Made by a program: the position numbers and the translations under genes
The notes under the pieces: generated by a model
Database searches by the model: none
What the model was told of the DNA's origin: nothing
Seen by the model: only the letters and a program-made list of their open reading frames with translations
In this document: one piece after another, positions 1 to 12,009 of the stretch
Layout: every line of letters starts with the position of its first letter
How positions within the stretch are numbered: position 1 is the first letter of the stretch
From: Hyparrhenia diplandra
Taxonomy: Eukaryota > Streptophyta > Magnoliopsida > Poales > Poaceae
NCBI GenBank assembly: GCA_015847255.1
Contig: JADLZK010001135.1
Coordinates: forward strand, 1 to 64,000
Length of the DNA: 64,000 nt
Direction of reading: 5' to 3'

Positions 1-1000
1 CCGCAAATAATAATTGTACGCTATTCAAGACATGTCGTGTTGGGTTCGGCCGTCCTAACTGATCGGACGTGGTACCCATGGCACAGTTGCGTCCGGTCAG
101 CAGGTAGCTTGTTGCGACGAAAAACAGTGAAGTGTACACCCGACGAAGGGTGGGTCTGATCGCAAAAACCCGGAACCTCTCTAGATCCAACTAGACACCG
201 GGCTTGGCGATCCGGTGTGGGCGGCAAAGACATCCGATCATCTTGTGTGAGCTCATGCAGGTTTGATCTCGAATGTACGCCGTAGCGTGTCCGATCATCA
301 TCGACGGGAGTGTCCAGTGTGACTTTGAACCGCATGGGTAACTTAGTCATTGTTTTCAGCGGCTTGTGTTTGAATTGGAGGAACGCGTGCAGAACTAAGG
401 ACGACTAGATGCACCGAGTAGCGTGTTCGTTGGCCCTACCAAATAAGCTTCCAGTCGTGGTTTCGTGGCAAACGACATTAGTTATGGCTCACCCCTTCTC
501 TAGATCCCTTTGAGATGAGAAAACTCCCTCGCGCTCATCTCCTTGCTTGATTGTGCATCCAAAGTGAGATTGAGAGTGATCCTTGTGCATTTTCCTGAGT
601 GATAGCATCTAGTAACATTTTGGAGATCGTTTTGCCGATGGATTTCTTTTTACTCTTGGTAATTGCCGTCACCTAGCCAGCTTGGAGGAGTATGACAAGA
701 GTTGACGATTGTTCTTGGCCACCTCCCGGTGATTGTGAGGGGTTCTTGTGCCTTCTCCGGTAGAGCGTCAAATTAAGGCAACTTAACTCTAGTGGATTGC
801 TCGTCTCATTGAGCTACCTCACTTCAAGTAGGTTCTTATGGTGCCTTTGGGAGGCTTGGCTTGCGAACGCGAGTTAGACCGCCGGACCACTAAGTGTATA
901 ACAATCATCTCATCTTTTACATTATATTCATACTTGTGTTGTGCTTGTGGTTGCCTCGCTTAAATGTGTATGTAGCTTAGTTGTATAAGTAACTAGGGAA
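1..1000. other. Probable retrotransposon remnant
   Basis: No open frame here looks like a gene. The stretch contains the repeated phrase cgtccggtcag and a tail near 885-905 (ccgccggaccactaagtg) of a kind I associate with grass LTR retrotransposon fragments. No LTR pair, primer site or coding domain is visible in the window, so the class is a guess from sequence style only. Confidence 0.3.
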
Positions 1001-1002
1001 AA

Positions 1003-1418
1003 ATATGGTGGAAACCACATCTTAGGTGGAAATATGGAAACCAATTCAAAAAGTCATATTTTGGCTGTTTCAAAAATTTTGAAATTTGGCATAGCGCATA
1101 CAAATGTGTACTCATATGGAAAAGTTGAGATGTAAACCCAAACTAGAAAATTAATAGAAAAAGACAAATTTCATGTGCAGGTGCACTAAAGGACAAAATT
1201 CTTTTAAATTTTGTCTTTTATTGCACCTACACCTCAAATTTGTCATTTTTGTATGAATTTTCTGAGTTTACATCCCAACATTTCCATATGAGTAAATATT
1301 TGTATGCACTATGCGCGTGCCAAATTTCGAATTTTTGAAACAGCCGAATTTAAATATAACTTTTTGAATTGGTTTCCATGTTTCTACCTAAGATGTTGTT
1401 TCCACTAGATATTTTCCA
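1003..1418. repeat. 0.4-kb fold-back (long inverted repeat)
   Basis: The left arm (about 1003-1195) is matched in reverse complement by the right arm (about 1200-1418). Shared blocks are aaccaattcaaaaagt versus actttttgaattggtt, the block around catatggaaa, and ggacaaaattc versus gaattttgtcttt-type sequence at the tip near 1190-1215. The arms are nearly contiguous with almost no loop, so the transcript would form a long hairpin. It could be a fold-back MITE or a small-RNA precursor. No target duplication was identified. Confidence 0.7.
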
Positions 1419-1699
1419 TATGAGTAAATTTTTGTATGCACTATGTTATATGTTTTACGTAGACTTCATGAGTACTTGTTTTTGCAGCAATAGATCTGTC
1501 ACGGCCATATAGTGGTATGTTATTTGGGGTATTTTGCCTCACACTACAAGTACAAGGTGCAAGTTGACGGCCTCACATTACAAGTGTGCAAGTTGTCGAT
1601 AAATGGAGTCTCTCCACGGTTACTAACGGGCTCACGGCATCTCAGCACGTCCGCAGTGCACTAGACCACGGCCGACGCAGTGTGGAAGCAGTCCTCCAT

Positions 1700-1709
1700 C
1701 TATATATAT
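1700..1709 (+). promoter_or_regulatory. TATA box of the E2 gene
   Basis: ctatatatatt lies about 190 bp upstream of the ATG at 1890 and is followed by a pyrimidine-rich stretch, as expected for a plant core promoter. Transcription would start near 1730-1740. Confidence 0.55.
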
Positions 1710-1765
1710 TGCCCCTTCCCCCTTCAAGCCATTTCAAGTATGTTGGGTTGGTGCATTCGTGGGAG

Positions 1766-1842
1766 ATAGTCTCTACTAGCTAGTAGCTATGCAGTACGGG
1801 CACGAGCCCGCTTTCGAATAGTCTCTACTAGCTAGTAGCTAT
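1766..1842 (+). repeat. 25-bp direct repeat in the E2 leader
   Basis: The 25-base block beginning atagtctctactagctag occurs at 1766-1790 and again, identical, at 1818-1842, offset by 52 bp. It lies between the TATA box and the start codon, so it is probably within the 5' leader. Confidence 0.85.
1789..1821 (+). promoter_or_regulatory. Possible upstream ORF in the E2 leader
   Basis: An ATG at 1789 opens a 10-codon frame (MQYGHEPAFE) ending at TAG 1819-1821. The start sits at the end of the first copy of the 25-bp repeat and the stop lies inside the second copy. It precedes the E2 start at 1890 by about 70 bp and could lower its translation. Inference only; transcript data would be needed. Confidence 0.35.
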
Positions 1843-1889
1843 TCCCTGATCTATCGTTGCATCACCGCCCACCGACCGGCCAATCGGCC

Positions 1890-2674
1890 ATGCAGGCAAA
1901 GGCCACGGCTCCCGGTGTCGGTGCACTCCGTCTCCGGGGAACGACGTCGGCGACCACGGGCGTGCAGCCTGCCAAGTCCCGTCATCTCTGACTACGCGGC
2001 TCCAGAAGGAGCTCGAGAGGCTCTGGACCGACCCGCCCGAGTGGTGCGTCCCCGGCGCCGACGCGACCGACCTCTTCCACTGGCAGGTCATCGTCGTCGG
2101 CCCCCGAGGAAGCCCCTACGACGGGGGAGTCTTCGCCGTCCGCTTCAAGTTCCCTAGCCACTACCCCTTGAAGCCTCCCAAGGTCACCTTCGCAACCAAG
2201 GTAGGCACTGCTCTCCTCCTATGTCCGGCGGTCGCTCGCTCCTTGCACTCCTTTTTCGGTGTTTGGTGGGTTCACGTTCACGCATGAATACGCATATCGT
2301 CCTTGCGATTTCATCAGGTGTACCATCCGAACATCGATCCGAGGACTGGACTGGTTTGCCTGGATTTCCTGACTGACAGTAAGCACTGGTGGACGCCGGC
2401 TTGGACGGTGGACAAGATTCTCCTGGCCATCGTCTCGCTTTTGCACGAGCCCGTCATGGATGGCCGCGCCATCAACCCGGACGCCGCGAACCTCTACAGG
2501 TGGAAGAGACCCAGGTACATGGAGATCGCGAGGGCCAAGACCCGGGAGACCCGGGAGCACGCCACGGCGGCGTCGGCGTCGGCGTCTTCGGAGAAGAAGC
2601 GTCCGCAATCCCGGGGCGTTTCCCTGTGCCGTCGGCTCTTGACAAGGGTGGCGTTTCTTCAGACTTCGGGATAG
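1890..2674 (+). CDS. Ubiquitin-conjugating enzyme E2 (UBC domain), one probable frameshift
   Basis: E2 enzymes carry ubiquitin as a thioester on a catalytic Cys and pass it to substrates with an E3 ligase. Exon 1 ends at 2200, the intron (GT-AG, phase 0) is 2201-2317, and exon 2 is 2318-2674. The E2 core starts with LQKELERLWTDPP and continues through FHWQV, GSPYDGGVF and YPLKPPKVTF. Exon 2 opens with the family's HPN motif (VYHPNI) and the active-site Cys in GLVCLDFL, then WWTPAWTV. A low-complexity Ala/Ser and basic C-terminal tail follows the domain. The E2 frame has no ATG: it is closed upstream by TGA at 1847. The ATG at 1890 is one frame off; a single missing G in the GGGG at 1936-1939 would join them, giving about 222 aa. 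Alternatives are an unseen upstream exon or a pseudogene. The sequence is divergent from the common UBC8/UBC10 class. Confidence 0.75.
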
Positions 2675-3759
2675 GGGCCTCCATGAATGCAGGCTCTGAG
2701 AAAACCAAGATTCTGTGATGTTGTGGCCATGTACGCGATGCATGGGCCTTTTTCATCTTCAATTAGTCCATTGTTCTATATATGCTTGTCAATTTACCAG
2801 CTTACCATTCGTAGTTGAGTTAATCGGTGCCTAGCTAAGTAGCTAGTTGATGCGTGGAGGTTTGTAACACGACCCTTGGTTCTTTGGGGTTAATTTCGAT
2901 GATCGTTTACACAATGACGATGATTGTAAAAGAATGATGTGGAGATGAGCGTTTGCTTTCTAGTTAAAGTCTGTCAGGGCCGAGCCATTTCCCATATTAC
3001 TTTCTAGTACTTGTTAAACGTACATGACTGTTACAGGTCAACCTTGTGTGCTAAGTCTCCCAAGTTTATACTATTTTACCACTCTCAAATTTGGGGAAAA
3101 GGCGTCATTAAGGGAGGAGCACTGAGCACATCGGTTGCTTACAGCTAGAAGGGCAAATTGCGGTGTGTTCGTGACAAGGACTCCTTACTTATGAAAAAGT
3201 CGACGTGAACGGTAAAGGTAAATGCAAAATGTAATCTTTTGGGGAATAAATTGATTCCATGGAATGAGCTAGTTGCAAAAGGTAGCGCTAGTGCATCCAA
3301 ATTGACCAAACCTGATTGATACGGATGGACAGTCGGGAAAAAAAAAGATTGCTACAGATGGACCCCAAACATAGGTTTATGGTCTAGGATCTAACAATGA
3401 ACTTGTGGTACCATCTAGGAGACTAGAGTTGATGGAATTGTTCACTAGATTACTGATCCTTTTGGGTTTTGGGCCGATTATGTATAAGTACATTACATAC
3501 CTGCCATAGAGATAAGATCATACTCTGTGGGCTGAGGTTGTGATGAGTGAATGAATTCTTCTGTAGATTCAAGCCAGCACATTACACTAAGTAGTAGTGG
3601 AGATAGTGATCAATCTTCAGTTCTGAAGATTAGATATCTGATGATTCACATAGCTTTCATAATGTGCTTGAACAAATTTTATGGAACAGAAAGAATCATG
3701 CTAATAACTATGTAATGAGAATTGACAGCATCATGCTAAGCAAGCACAGCACACCATTC
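2675..3759. other. Intergenic, no gene seen
   Basis: This is AT-rich sequence between the convergent E2 and acyltransferase genes and probably holds both 3' UTRs. I see no repeat structure or convincing coding segment. Confidence 0.6.
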
Positions 3760-6324
3760 TCAAGAACCAAAAAATACCGATGAATCTTGTGAACTAAACA
3801 TACAAGTATACAACAACCCACCTAAATTAAGACGAAGAGCCTTCGTCCTCGACACACTCTTCATGACGACAGAGCATAGCACCTGTTTCGAGATGTGGGT
3901 CTCCAGATCCCTCGATACCTCGGCGAGCCTCAGGTCGAAACTGCTCCTGTACCTCTGCGGCTTAGGCGACGATGACCCTGAGAATCGCCTCCTGGGGCTC
4001 GAGATCCTCGCTGTGGGTGACACTGACAGCCAGCTCTTGGTGAAGACCGGAACGATCTCTTTCCCAGTTGTGATGTGTTTTTTCTCTCTGGGTTCAGAGG
4101 GCCTCGCTTTGTCTCCACTGGCAGTGGTTTCATCGGTGATGTTGGCAGCTTCTGTCTGATTCGCTCGTGTGCGCGCTCAGCGGCTGCCATCGCCTTCTCC
4201 TTGCTCATCTTGATCAATGTCCATGGGTTGATCTGGATGTCATCCTTCCTTCCTGAAGATCCATTTGGTCGCTCTCGATCCTGATCGACAGCTTCCGAGC
4301 ACTCTGTGTCATGTTTGGAGTGAGCTTTGTTATTATTAAACGGTTCAGTGCCTGGTATGAGTATACAGCAGCAGTAGCAGTAGTGCTACAATTAATAGCT
4401 GCTTACTTCGGTCTTTTAAAAAAAAATGCTTACTTCATTCACTTCATCATTTCTGCAAAAGACCCTGGAAAAGAAAGATGGTTTCTCTGGTGAATCAAAG
4501 TCGATGCTCTCATCAGAATCGGAGTCTTCGAATGGGTCAAATGCTGCTCCTGCTTCTCTCATCGCAAGAATGTAGTCGTAGGTCCTCATGCCCTATAGTG
4601 ATTGAAAAGTAATTATTATCATTTTATTTCTTTTGAAGAAAATTGCTCTATTTCATAAGCAAACGATAGTTATAACTAAACATGAATCACAATACTGAAT
4701 TATTATTCACATGGATATGATCATATGAGCCAATTGCTGAAACTATACCAGTAATGAATACCCACCTTTCTAATGAGCACCATGTGGAAAAAGAAGAGCT
4801 GGCCCAGCGCTGCAGTGCTGTACAATGTGAAGATGACAAAAGCCATCTGCGGCAAAATTTGCAGATAAAATTTTGAGTCAAAAACTATGTAAATACAGAA
4901 GTCATGTTCAATTCCATGTGTATGCCTCATGTACTTACTCGATAGTGCTGCATGAACTCCTTTTGGGAGCCTCATGTGCAACCTGTGCTCCATTTCCATT
5001 TTCACACCTTTGCTGTCGACAAAGCAGCGGATGAAGATCGCAATTGCTGTTCCTCCCTCAATGACAAGCTGGTAAAGTTGCGTGTCATCATAGGCTAATT
5101 AGTACTAGTCAAATTCAAGAAATGAGAAACTAAAATGATGGCAAAAACGTTAGCACCCACCATCAGCAGGACAAAGAACATAAGTAGAATAAATGTTGCA
5201 TAGTTCCTTCTTCCAATGCAATTGTTTAGCCACTGTACAAAACAAGGCATAAAAGATCAATTCACTTGGCATTTGGAGGACCGTATTTATGAAAAAAAAA
5301 CATAACAAGGAGGGAATTGGGAGTTTAGTTGATATGTAAGTTTTGGTGGTTACCCTGCAGTGGTGATCAAATCCATCAACACAACGCTCACAAGTCTTGC
5401 AGTGTTTGCTGCGCAACTTCACCTGTAGAACAATTTTAATCCTGTTTAGATTGTGGGGTAATTGTTGCAAATTCCCCAAAACAAATGCAGAATTTGACAA
5501 ACATTCCATGGATTCAGTTCATTTCTGCATATTCGAAGTTGGAAACTAATCCATCCTCTGAAACGAGCAGAGCCATATCATCGCCGATGCGCAGACAAGT
5601 ACCTCGCAGTCGCAGATGGGGCAGAAGGAGATGTCGTGGCCGTCGGCAGTGGCGCATGGCGAGACAATGTCATCGAGGCTGGTGAAGGCGAAGGGGAGCA
5701 TGGGATCGAGCTGGACGCTGGTGTTCCACTGCTCAAGGTAGCTCCGCCGCACCCAGCGGTTGGTGACCCGCGCCTCAACCCGCCTCAGCAACCGCACCAC
5801 GTAGCGCCACAGGATGTAGCCATACCGCAGCCGCGGCAGCCTCGCCGTGGCCCCGCCGCCCCCCGCGCGAGCTGCCGCCGCCGCTTGGTCTTCTTCGCGT
5901 CAGTCCGGTCGGACGGGTCCACCGCCGTGCAGCGCACGTAGAGCGCCGCGGCTGCCGCGGCCTGTTTGGAGCGGAACAGATCGATCAGCGATTCGGCGTC
6001 CGGAAGACGAAACAAAATCGTGTGGTGGATGATTCTGTGTGAATGCTGAGCCAGATGTGCGAACCGAGAAGGAGAAGGTGGCGAGGAGGATATTTCCGGC
6101 GAGGGTGTTGCCGATGTAGGGCCCCAGGACGACGTAGAAGGCGGCGACGAGAAGCGCATACACCGCCGCGGCCACCAGCTGCGACATGAGCTCTGAGGAG
6201 TGAGTGAGGACAGCATATACATCGCAAGGGAGAGGAGAGAGGAAGATAGGATTGGCACCCAAACCTGAAGGGGGTGGAGAGGGAGCTGCCATCCGTGGCG
6301 GCGGCGCCAGGGCTGCCGCGCCAT
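3760..6324 (-). CDS. DHHC-type protein S-acyltransferase (palmitoyltransferase), nine exons
   Basis: Transfers palmitate to cysteines of membrane proteins at endomembranes or the plasma membrane. Exons (minus strand): 6265-6324, 6065-6178, 5603-5961, 5354-5422, 5161-5232, 4939-5068, 4766-4846, 4434-4592 and 3760-4301. Exon 1 reads [20 protein letters not shown], the plant PAT N-terminus. Exons 2-3 give two membrane spans and the DPSDR motif. Exons 4-5 carry the Cys-rich domain with [17 protein letters not shown] then [11 protein letters not shown], including the catalytic DHHC. Exons 5-7 give two more spans, the last ending [12 protein letters not shown]. Exon 8 has [11 protein letters not shown] (TTxE region) and an acidic tail; exon 9 holds INPWTL and [16 protein letters not shown]. 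Breaks: the C6 run at 5859-5864 is one base short, and the T6 run at 4078-4083 also shifts frame. The exon 6/7 phases do not match unless exon 7 starts at 4884. An alternative end frame stops at 3827-3829. Length is about 530 aa, normal for plant PATs. Confidence 0.85.
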
Positions 6325-7604
6325 CGCCGCCGTCACGATGTCTCTGTCGCCGCAGCGAGGCATCTTTGGTGGCGGTGAGATCTGTGCTGTGTGGGTGGGT
6401 GGACGCGACGCGAGTGTGGAGGCGCTCGGCGCTCCGCTCCGGTCGAGTAAAAAGACAGTCAAGCGGCGTGCGCGCGGGTCGTGTGACTGGCATGTGGGGT
6501 AGGGTAGCCGCCTGCAGCAACGGTCGGCTCGGCTGCTCTGCTTTCGCCCAACGTCTTTCCTTGTTTTATTACATGAGTTTTGAAATTCGAATCGGGGTGG
6601 AGGCGAGTGAGCGCATCTGGACCGTCGGATGGGCCGGCCTAGGTAGCAAAGTGGATGTTTTGGAAAGATGGGCCATCGGCCTATGTAGCAAAGGAGATCT
6701 TTCGGCCAACTTTCGGCCCATTGTAATATAGCTTTTCCATCCAAAAAAAAAAAAACGGTAAATGCTGTAACTGGGGGCGCCCGATTGAAACAACCGGGGA
6801 TCGGACACCCGACGCCGTAAGGGCCCGGCCCAACAACGCGCAAATAATTGACGCCCGACTGTTTTTCGGATGGCGGTACGGTAAAAAAAAATCTAATCCC
6901 GCCCCCATTTCCCCATTTCAGCGCCGCCCGCTCCGATTCGCATCGCCCTCCGCCCCGCGGGATCCCTCTGGCAGCGTGCCGCTGATTTGCCGCTGGATCC
7001 TCTCCCGCCGCATGATCCACACGCCGGCCGGTATTGCCCTCGGCTTGCGGGTCATCATTTCATCCGCGCCCACGGGTCTATGGCGCGCCGCCGCCGCCCG
7101 TTCGCTCTCCACCAACCGCTCGTTGTCAATTTCCCTCCCCGCGTTTGTCACGGCCCGTTTCATCTCGCGGTGCCGCCCGCCGCCGCTCCTTCCTTCTCCA
7201 CCTCCCGGGGCCGTTTTCTCCTTTTCGCCACGGGGCTCACCGCTTGGCCGCAGCGGATCCTCTCGGCCGCTGGCTCGCTGCTTCGCACAAGGGATCTCTC
7301 CGACGCTGGCGGTGCGCCGATGCCGGCTGTCGCTTTCCACCGCCCCCTTCGCTCGCCCGATTGATTGCACCTCTCCACCGCGCGCGCACGTCGGCGAGGT
7401 TCTGATCTCTCGCGGCCGCCGTCTTCATCGCCGCCTCCCGCGTCGCCGTTTTGCGGATGGATCGCTCCATCTTACTACCGCCCGTCTACCTCCTTCATCT
7501 GCGTCGCGGACTAGAAGTGGTGGGAACTTCAACCCACCGATGGGTAGCGGATCCGGAAGTTATCACCGGACATTCCGGACGGCCTGGCGACGACGCTGGC
7601 GGAG

Positions 7605-10109
7605 ATGATGCCGTTTCCCTGGCGGGGTTCGCCGCCGCCGTTTGGCGGTCGGGAAGAGGGCTGTGGTAAGCTAGATGCTACGATCCGATCTAGGGATCGG
7701 GCCACCAACCGAGCGTGTCCAAGGGAGGAGGAGGGTCACCCGTAGGTGTTGCTAAGCAATCTGCACTCAACAAGCTGCAATATCCGAGGTATTAGTAGTT
7801 GCTAGGTTTTCCATGGAGATTTTGTTGCATATATCAGCTTGATGTGGGTTAGGATCTCCTGTTTAGGGTGTAGGTTTTCATTCCAGATTATATGTGTTTT
7901 GGCATTTTCCAGATGCTAGGCTTTCCAATGCCAAATGCTAGGAGTTCTAATTCGTCATCTCTGATGTTGTTTTGCAAATGTACATTATGCCACTTGTATG
8001 TGCTCAAGCATTCCCTCTGGTATGAGTAGATGTTAGGTTTTTGAATGGTACATTGCAGGGGTAATTATTCAACTTGCTATGTTTTTCAATGCTACAATGT
8101 AGACATTTCTAATTCAACATGCCTAGATGTTTCTAATTCAACATTCCTAGATGTTTCATTGGCTGTTATATGTTTTATGTCCCTTGGTGCTGTCCATGAC
8201 AATGCATTTATGTGCAAGGAAGGCAATATATATGTCTGAGACGTTGAAATTTACTATTTGAGAGACAATAAGCGAACTTTTTCTGCATAATTTGGGTGTT
8301 GACATTTTGTCTTAGTTACCAGCAAACATAGCCTGCAAACCAATTAGGTTTCATTGCTTTTTTTGAATGAAAAAACTAGGTTTACATGTTAATTAATGGC
8401 TCACATAACTTTTTTGGGTACAAATTTGCCTTGGTGTGAGCTAATTCAACAAATTTAACTGATTTTCTTACTTTCGTCTCTGTAGTTGACTTTCTGTTAA
8501 ACCTTTAGTTTGATATATAGATTTAGCCGTCACCCTGGGACAAGCCCAATGCCCCCAATTTGACAACTTAGTAGTGTGTCAGCGTCTCAGGTTGGTGCTT
8601 AAGTAGATTTCAGTTATGTGTGCAGCCTTTTTATATATGTCCTCTTCCATTTGCTTTTCTCCACTAAAGTAGCATATGAGCAGTTTGGCAAGTCTGTTTC
8701 TTTTATGTTGCTCCTGAAGACCTGAACAGAACTCTTTCATTTGGCATCTATCTATCTTCATGTTAGAGAAATTTGGCATCTATAGCAATGTTGCATTGGT
8801 AATAGCGTTCTATTGCAGTTACTTGAACCGTCTTTGTTGCATTGTTTGAGAATGCAACTTTACAAGTTGCTTGTCACTTTTTCTTTCATTAGTTCGAAAT
8901 ATTTTGGAGTCCATTTTATATGCCTCTATTCTTTTTATGAGCTATGTATGACTTTTTCCTGCTTGTATCCTACTAGCCTTTTTTATTTTTATGGCTTGTC
9001 CTAATGTTCCATTTTTTTGTCAGCACCTCTGTTTCCCTCGCCAGCTGAGCACTTCTTGAGTACATTCTCAGCTCATAGGATCTGTCATAACCTTCCATTT
9101 ACTGAAGAAAGGCAAACTTGGATTAAGTTATCTGGCCATGGTGCTTTGTTTATCGGCAATGAAAGTGCTCCTCCGGTATGTCCATCTCTCGGTTTTTACT
9201 TTTAATTGGCCATGTTGTTAGTTTGGCAAAAGGATGTTGCAACTACCCGAACCATTTTGTTGCAGTCCGGATGTGAATTTTGGCAAAAGGATATTTTTCT
9301 GGGTACCCCTGTTATGCCATTTCTTTATGTTACCGGGCATGTTGCATTTATAATAGGGGTTTGTTGCATTTACTTCGTGTCTCTATTTTGTTTGTATGAC
9401 TGCTTTATTTTTCTTTTTGGGGAAAGGGAGTGGGGGTGATGATGGTGAGGTAAGGCTGGACAAGTTTACAATGCGAAATTAAGGTAGGCTATTAACATTT
9501 TTATCTGTTTTTGTTTACAATAAAGCGTGCTTAAAAGTTACATGTAGGGCAAAGTGCCCCCTTGCTGCAATTGAATTTTTTTACGTCAATAATTGATGCT
9601 TAGGAAGTAATAGAGATTTGCACACTAGAGACAACTTCAGTACTATATATTTATAATCAAGGTCATTTATTGTTTCCAAGTTGTGCGCCTGCTTTTGCCT
9701 AGGTTGTATTGCCTTTGCTTCGGTTGCTACACTACCTATCTCTCTCGCATGCCATTGTTTAGAACAGTCAGAGCAATTGTACCATGATGGCTTAAATTTG
9801 GATTGAGCTATCATAGATTGTTATCAGCAATGTTGCATTTGTAATAGCGGTCTGTTGCACTTACCGAACCGCACGCTGCAGTTGTTTAGAATCTACATAT
9901 ATATTACTTCTGTCAAACTTTTTTTTTTGGTTTTTTGGCCTCTATGTGACTGTTGATCAAGCTATTTTGGTTGTGTTCATTTAAGTTTCTTTTTGTCACA
10001 GTCTTATTAAACTTGTCTTGAGATGGCCTCTTTTTTTTTTTTTTTGTTTCAGCTAGACATGGTTGGCTACAAGAAGCATGTGGCTGGACAGCTCATCCGA
10101 CGCCCATGA
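7605..10109 (+). CDS. Possible chimeric three-exon gene inside the Pack-MULE
   Basis: Exons 7605-7665, 9024-9175 and 10053-10109 join in frame: donor G|GTAAGC (phase 1), acceptor TTGTCAG, donor CCG|GTATGT (phase 0), acceptor TTTCAG, stop TGA 10107-10109. The product would be about 89 aa, starting MMPFPWRGSPPPFGG, then APLFPSPAEHFLSTFSAHR and WIKLSGHGALFIGNESAPP, ending QLIRRP. I recognise no domain. The middle exon has the codon character and splice borders of a real captured exon. Introns are long (1.36 and 0.88 kb) and full of TTGCA repeats. The same frame is closed upstream by TAG at 7545, so ATG 7605 is the first start. It may be a transcribed Pack-MULE product or chance. Confidence 0.3.
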
Positions 10110-10430
10110 ATGAGGTCTCTCTTGAGGAGTTTGTCCAGGACAATTGCATGGGAAAACTCAAATGAGGCCTTTTTAATGGATGCTCTACGGGCATTAGTCA
10201 TGTTGTGTAGTGAATGAACAATTAGATTGTAGTTTTAGGTTGCTTATCTATGCAACCTTTCTTCAGTATCTAGAATGGACAGCTGCCTGTGGATGTTAGC
10301 TGAATGGTTGTTTTGTTTTTTATGTGTAATCAGCTATGTTGGTACTGTAGCAAAATGATGTTGCAACTACTTGAACCCCCTGCTGTTGCAGTGTTTGGAA
10401 TCCAAGTTTACAAGTAACTACAGTTAGTTG
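8785..10430 (+). repeat. Dispersed GTTGCA-rich repeat, five imperfect copies
   Basis: Copies near 8788, 9230, 9336, 9828 and 10360 share the order atgttgca ... taatagcggtctgttgca ... ttacttgaaccg ... tgttgcagtgtttgg. Shorter GTTGCA/TTGCAAC hits continue to about 11700. They lie inside the Pack-MULE-like element, in its introns and spacers. Confidence 0.6.
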
Positions 10431-11408
10431 CACAACTTGTTGGTTTAGGTGTTTCAAATATACCATTTATGCAAAAAGTTCTCTTTATCTTCTATGTTGA
10501 ATTTTTATTTCTTTTTTTTTGACTATTTGCACCTGCACGTACAGGTTGTTACAACCACTTATGATCTACTTATTTGTGTCTGTGTGGATGAGAACAGGGT
10601 GTGCTTGAACAATACGTGATCTACTAACTACTTATGTTGTAGTCAACATGTATGAAATAGGGGAGTGCCTAGCTCGAGTTTAGACTAGTTGGTTTGATTG
10701 TAGCCGCTATTTTCATCTAGCAAATATGTCATTCAGTAGTGAAGTGCTCCCATACCAAGTACTTGCTTTGGCTTCTACGCCGCTTATAGTAGTTGCACTT
10801 TATCCGGGATCCTAAGTATTCTTTTCGACTGTTGCAAACTACCTTTTTGGGTTGTTGCATCTATTTTTCAGGTTTGTTGCAAACTCCTTCCACATGTTGT
10901 TGCAATACGCATGAGTAAAATATCGATTTGCATTTCACGTTTTCTTCTTTTATCGACCGAGTTTATGGTTCCTATTGTTTATTTGTGCACACATACTTTT
11001 CTGCCTTTTACGCATGGTTCCAGTAGTAGTTCCTTTTTTCAAGATCATTAGTATTTTTTTCGATCGTTGCAACTACCTTTACAGGTTGTTGCATTTACTT
11101 TTACAGGTTGTTACAATTCTCTCCACATTGTTTCAAACGTTTAGTGCATGGTCAATAGCCATTTGCAACATGGTGATGACCCACAGTCACACAAAGCGGC
11201 CGATAAATTACCATTTGCAACAAAGGAGTGTCTCCGGTTGCGTAACGCCGCAAGTCAGACGATTGCAAAACCATTTTCAACCAGGGTGACAGACGCAGTT
11301 GTTACTACTACGCTGGTAAAAACTCCATTTGCAACACTGGAATGCCCGCAATTGCAACAACGGAAATAACAGGATTGCAACATGCTCCGTTGGAGTGCCG
11401 CACATCCA

Positions 11409-11525
11409 GTCGCCGCAAAAGGACGTGCGGACGCCACAGATGTACGTGGTTGTGCAGTCGTCGCCCACGCCTCAGCACGCGCAAACAGTCGCCGTAGAAG
11501 GACGTGCGGACGCCGCAGATGTACG
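11409..11525 (+). repeat. 38-bp direct repeat, 79-bp period
   Basis: gtcgccgcaaaaggacgtgc at 11409 recurs as gtcgccgtagaaggacgtgc at 11488, and the match continues to gcagatgtacg. Only a few substitutions separate the two copies. It lies in the right part of the Pack-MULE-like element. Confidence 0.7.
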
Positions 11526-12009
11526 CCGTTGGGCTGGACACTGCTGTTTTTTTGGATGTGTGGCAATGTTGCATATGTGTTTAGACATATGTTGTAAGCA
11601 TCTATTCAAAATGTTTCATCTGTTTCTGGCGTATGTTCTAAATATTTGTTTTCAGATGTTGCAGTCGCCATACTTATATGTTGCAAACATGTTTTTTAAC
11701 TGTTTAGTTTTTTTTTTTCCTGCCCATCTCCCATGGCCACCGTCCTGCCACAGGCCAATCGTCAGTCCGTGCATCGTTGGTTTAGGAACGTGAAGCTTGT
11801 GGCTCACGCACGATGCCGTGCAGCAGCTTGGCGAGCTGACATGCGTTGGTTCGAACATCACGCTCGCAAACACACCTGCAGCTGAGGCTACGAGCTGGCG
11901 ATCGACAACTCACACGGAGGACAGTGCCAACAGCAAGCGCGAGCACCGGGAAGCGGCGACCTCGATCTCTGAAATCCGGAGGCGTGGAGGCACAACTCGC
12001 CGAGGCCCG

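Noticed and set aside
5785..7020. 411-codon minus-strand open frame
   Set aside because: It runs through exons 1 and 3 of the acyltransferase, its introns and upstream spacer; only the exon pieces match the family, so the long frame is an artefact of GC-rich sequence.
6976..7608. 210-codon plus-strand GC-rich frame
   Set aside because: Overlapping frames are open on both strands, composition is Arg/Ser/Pro-rich and no domain is visible; it is better seen as captured GC-rich DNA.
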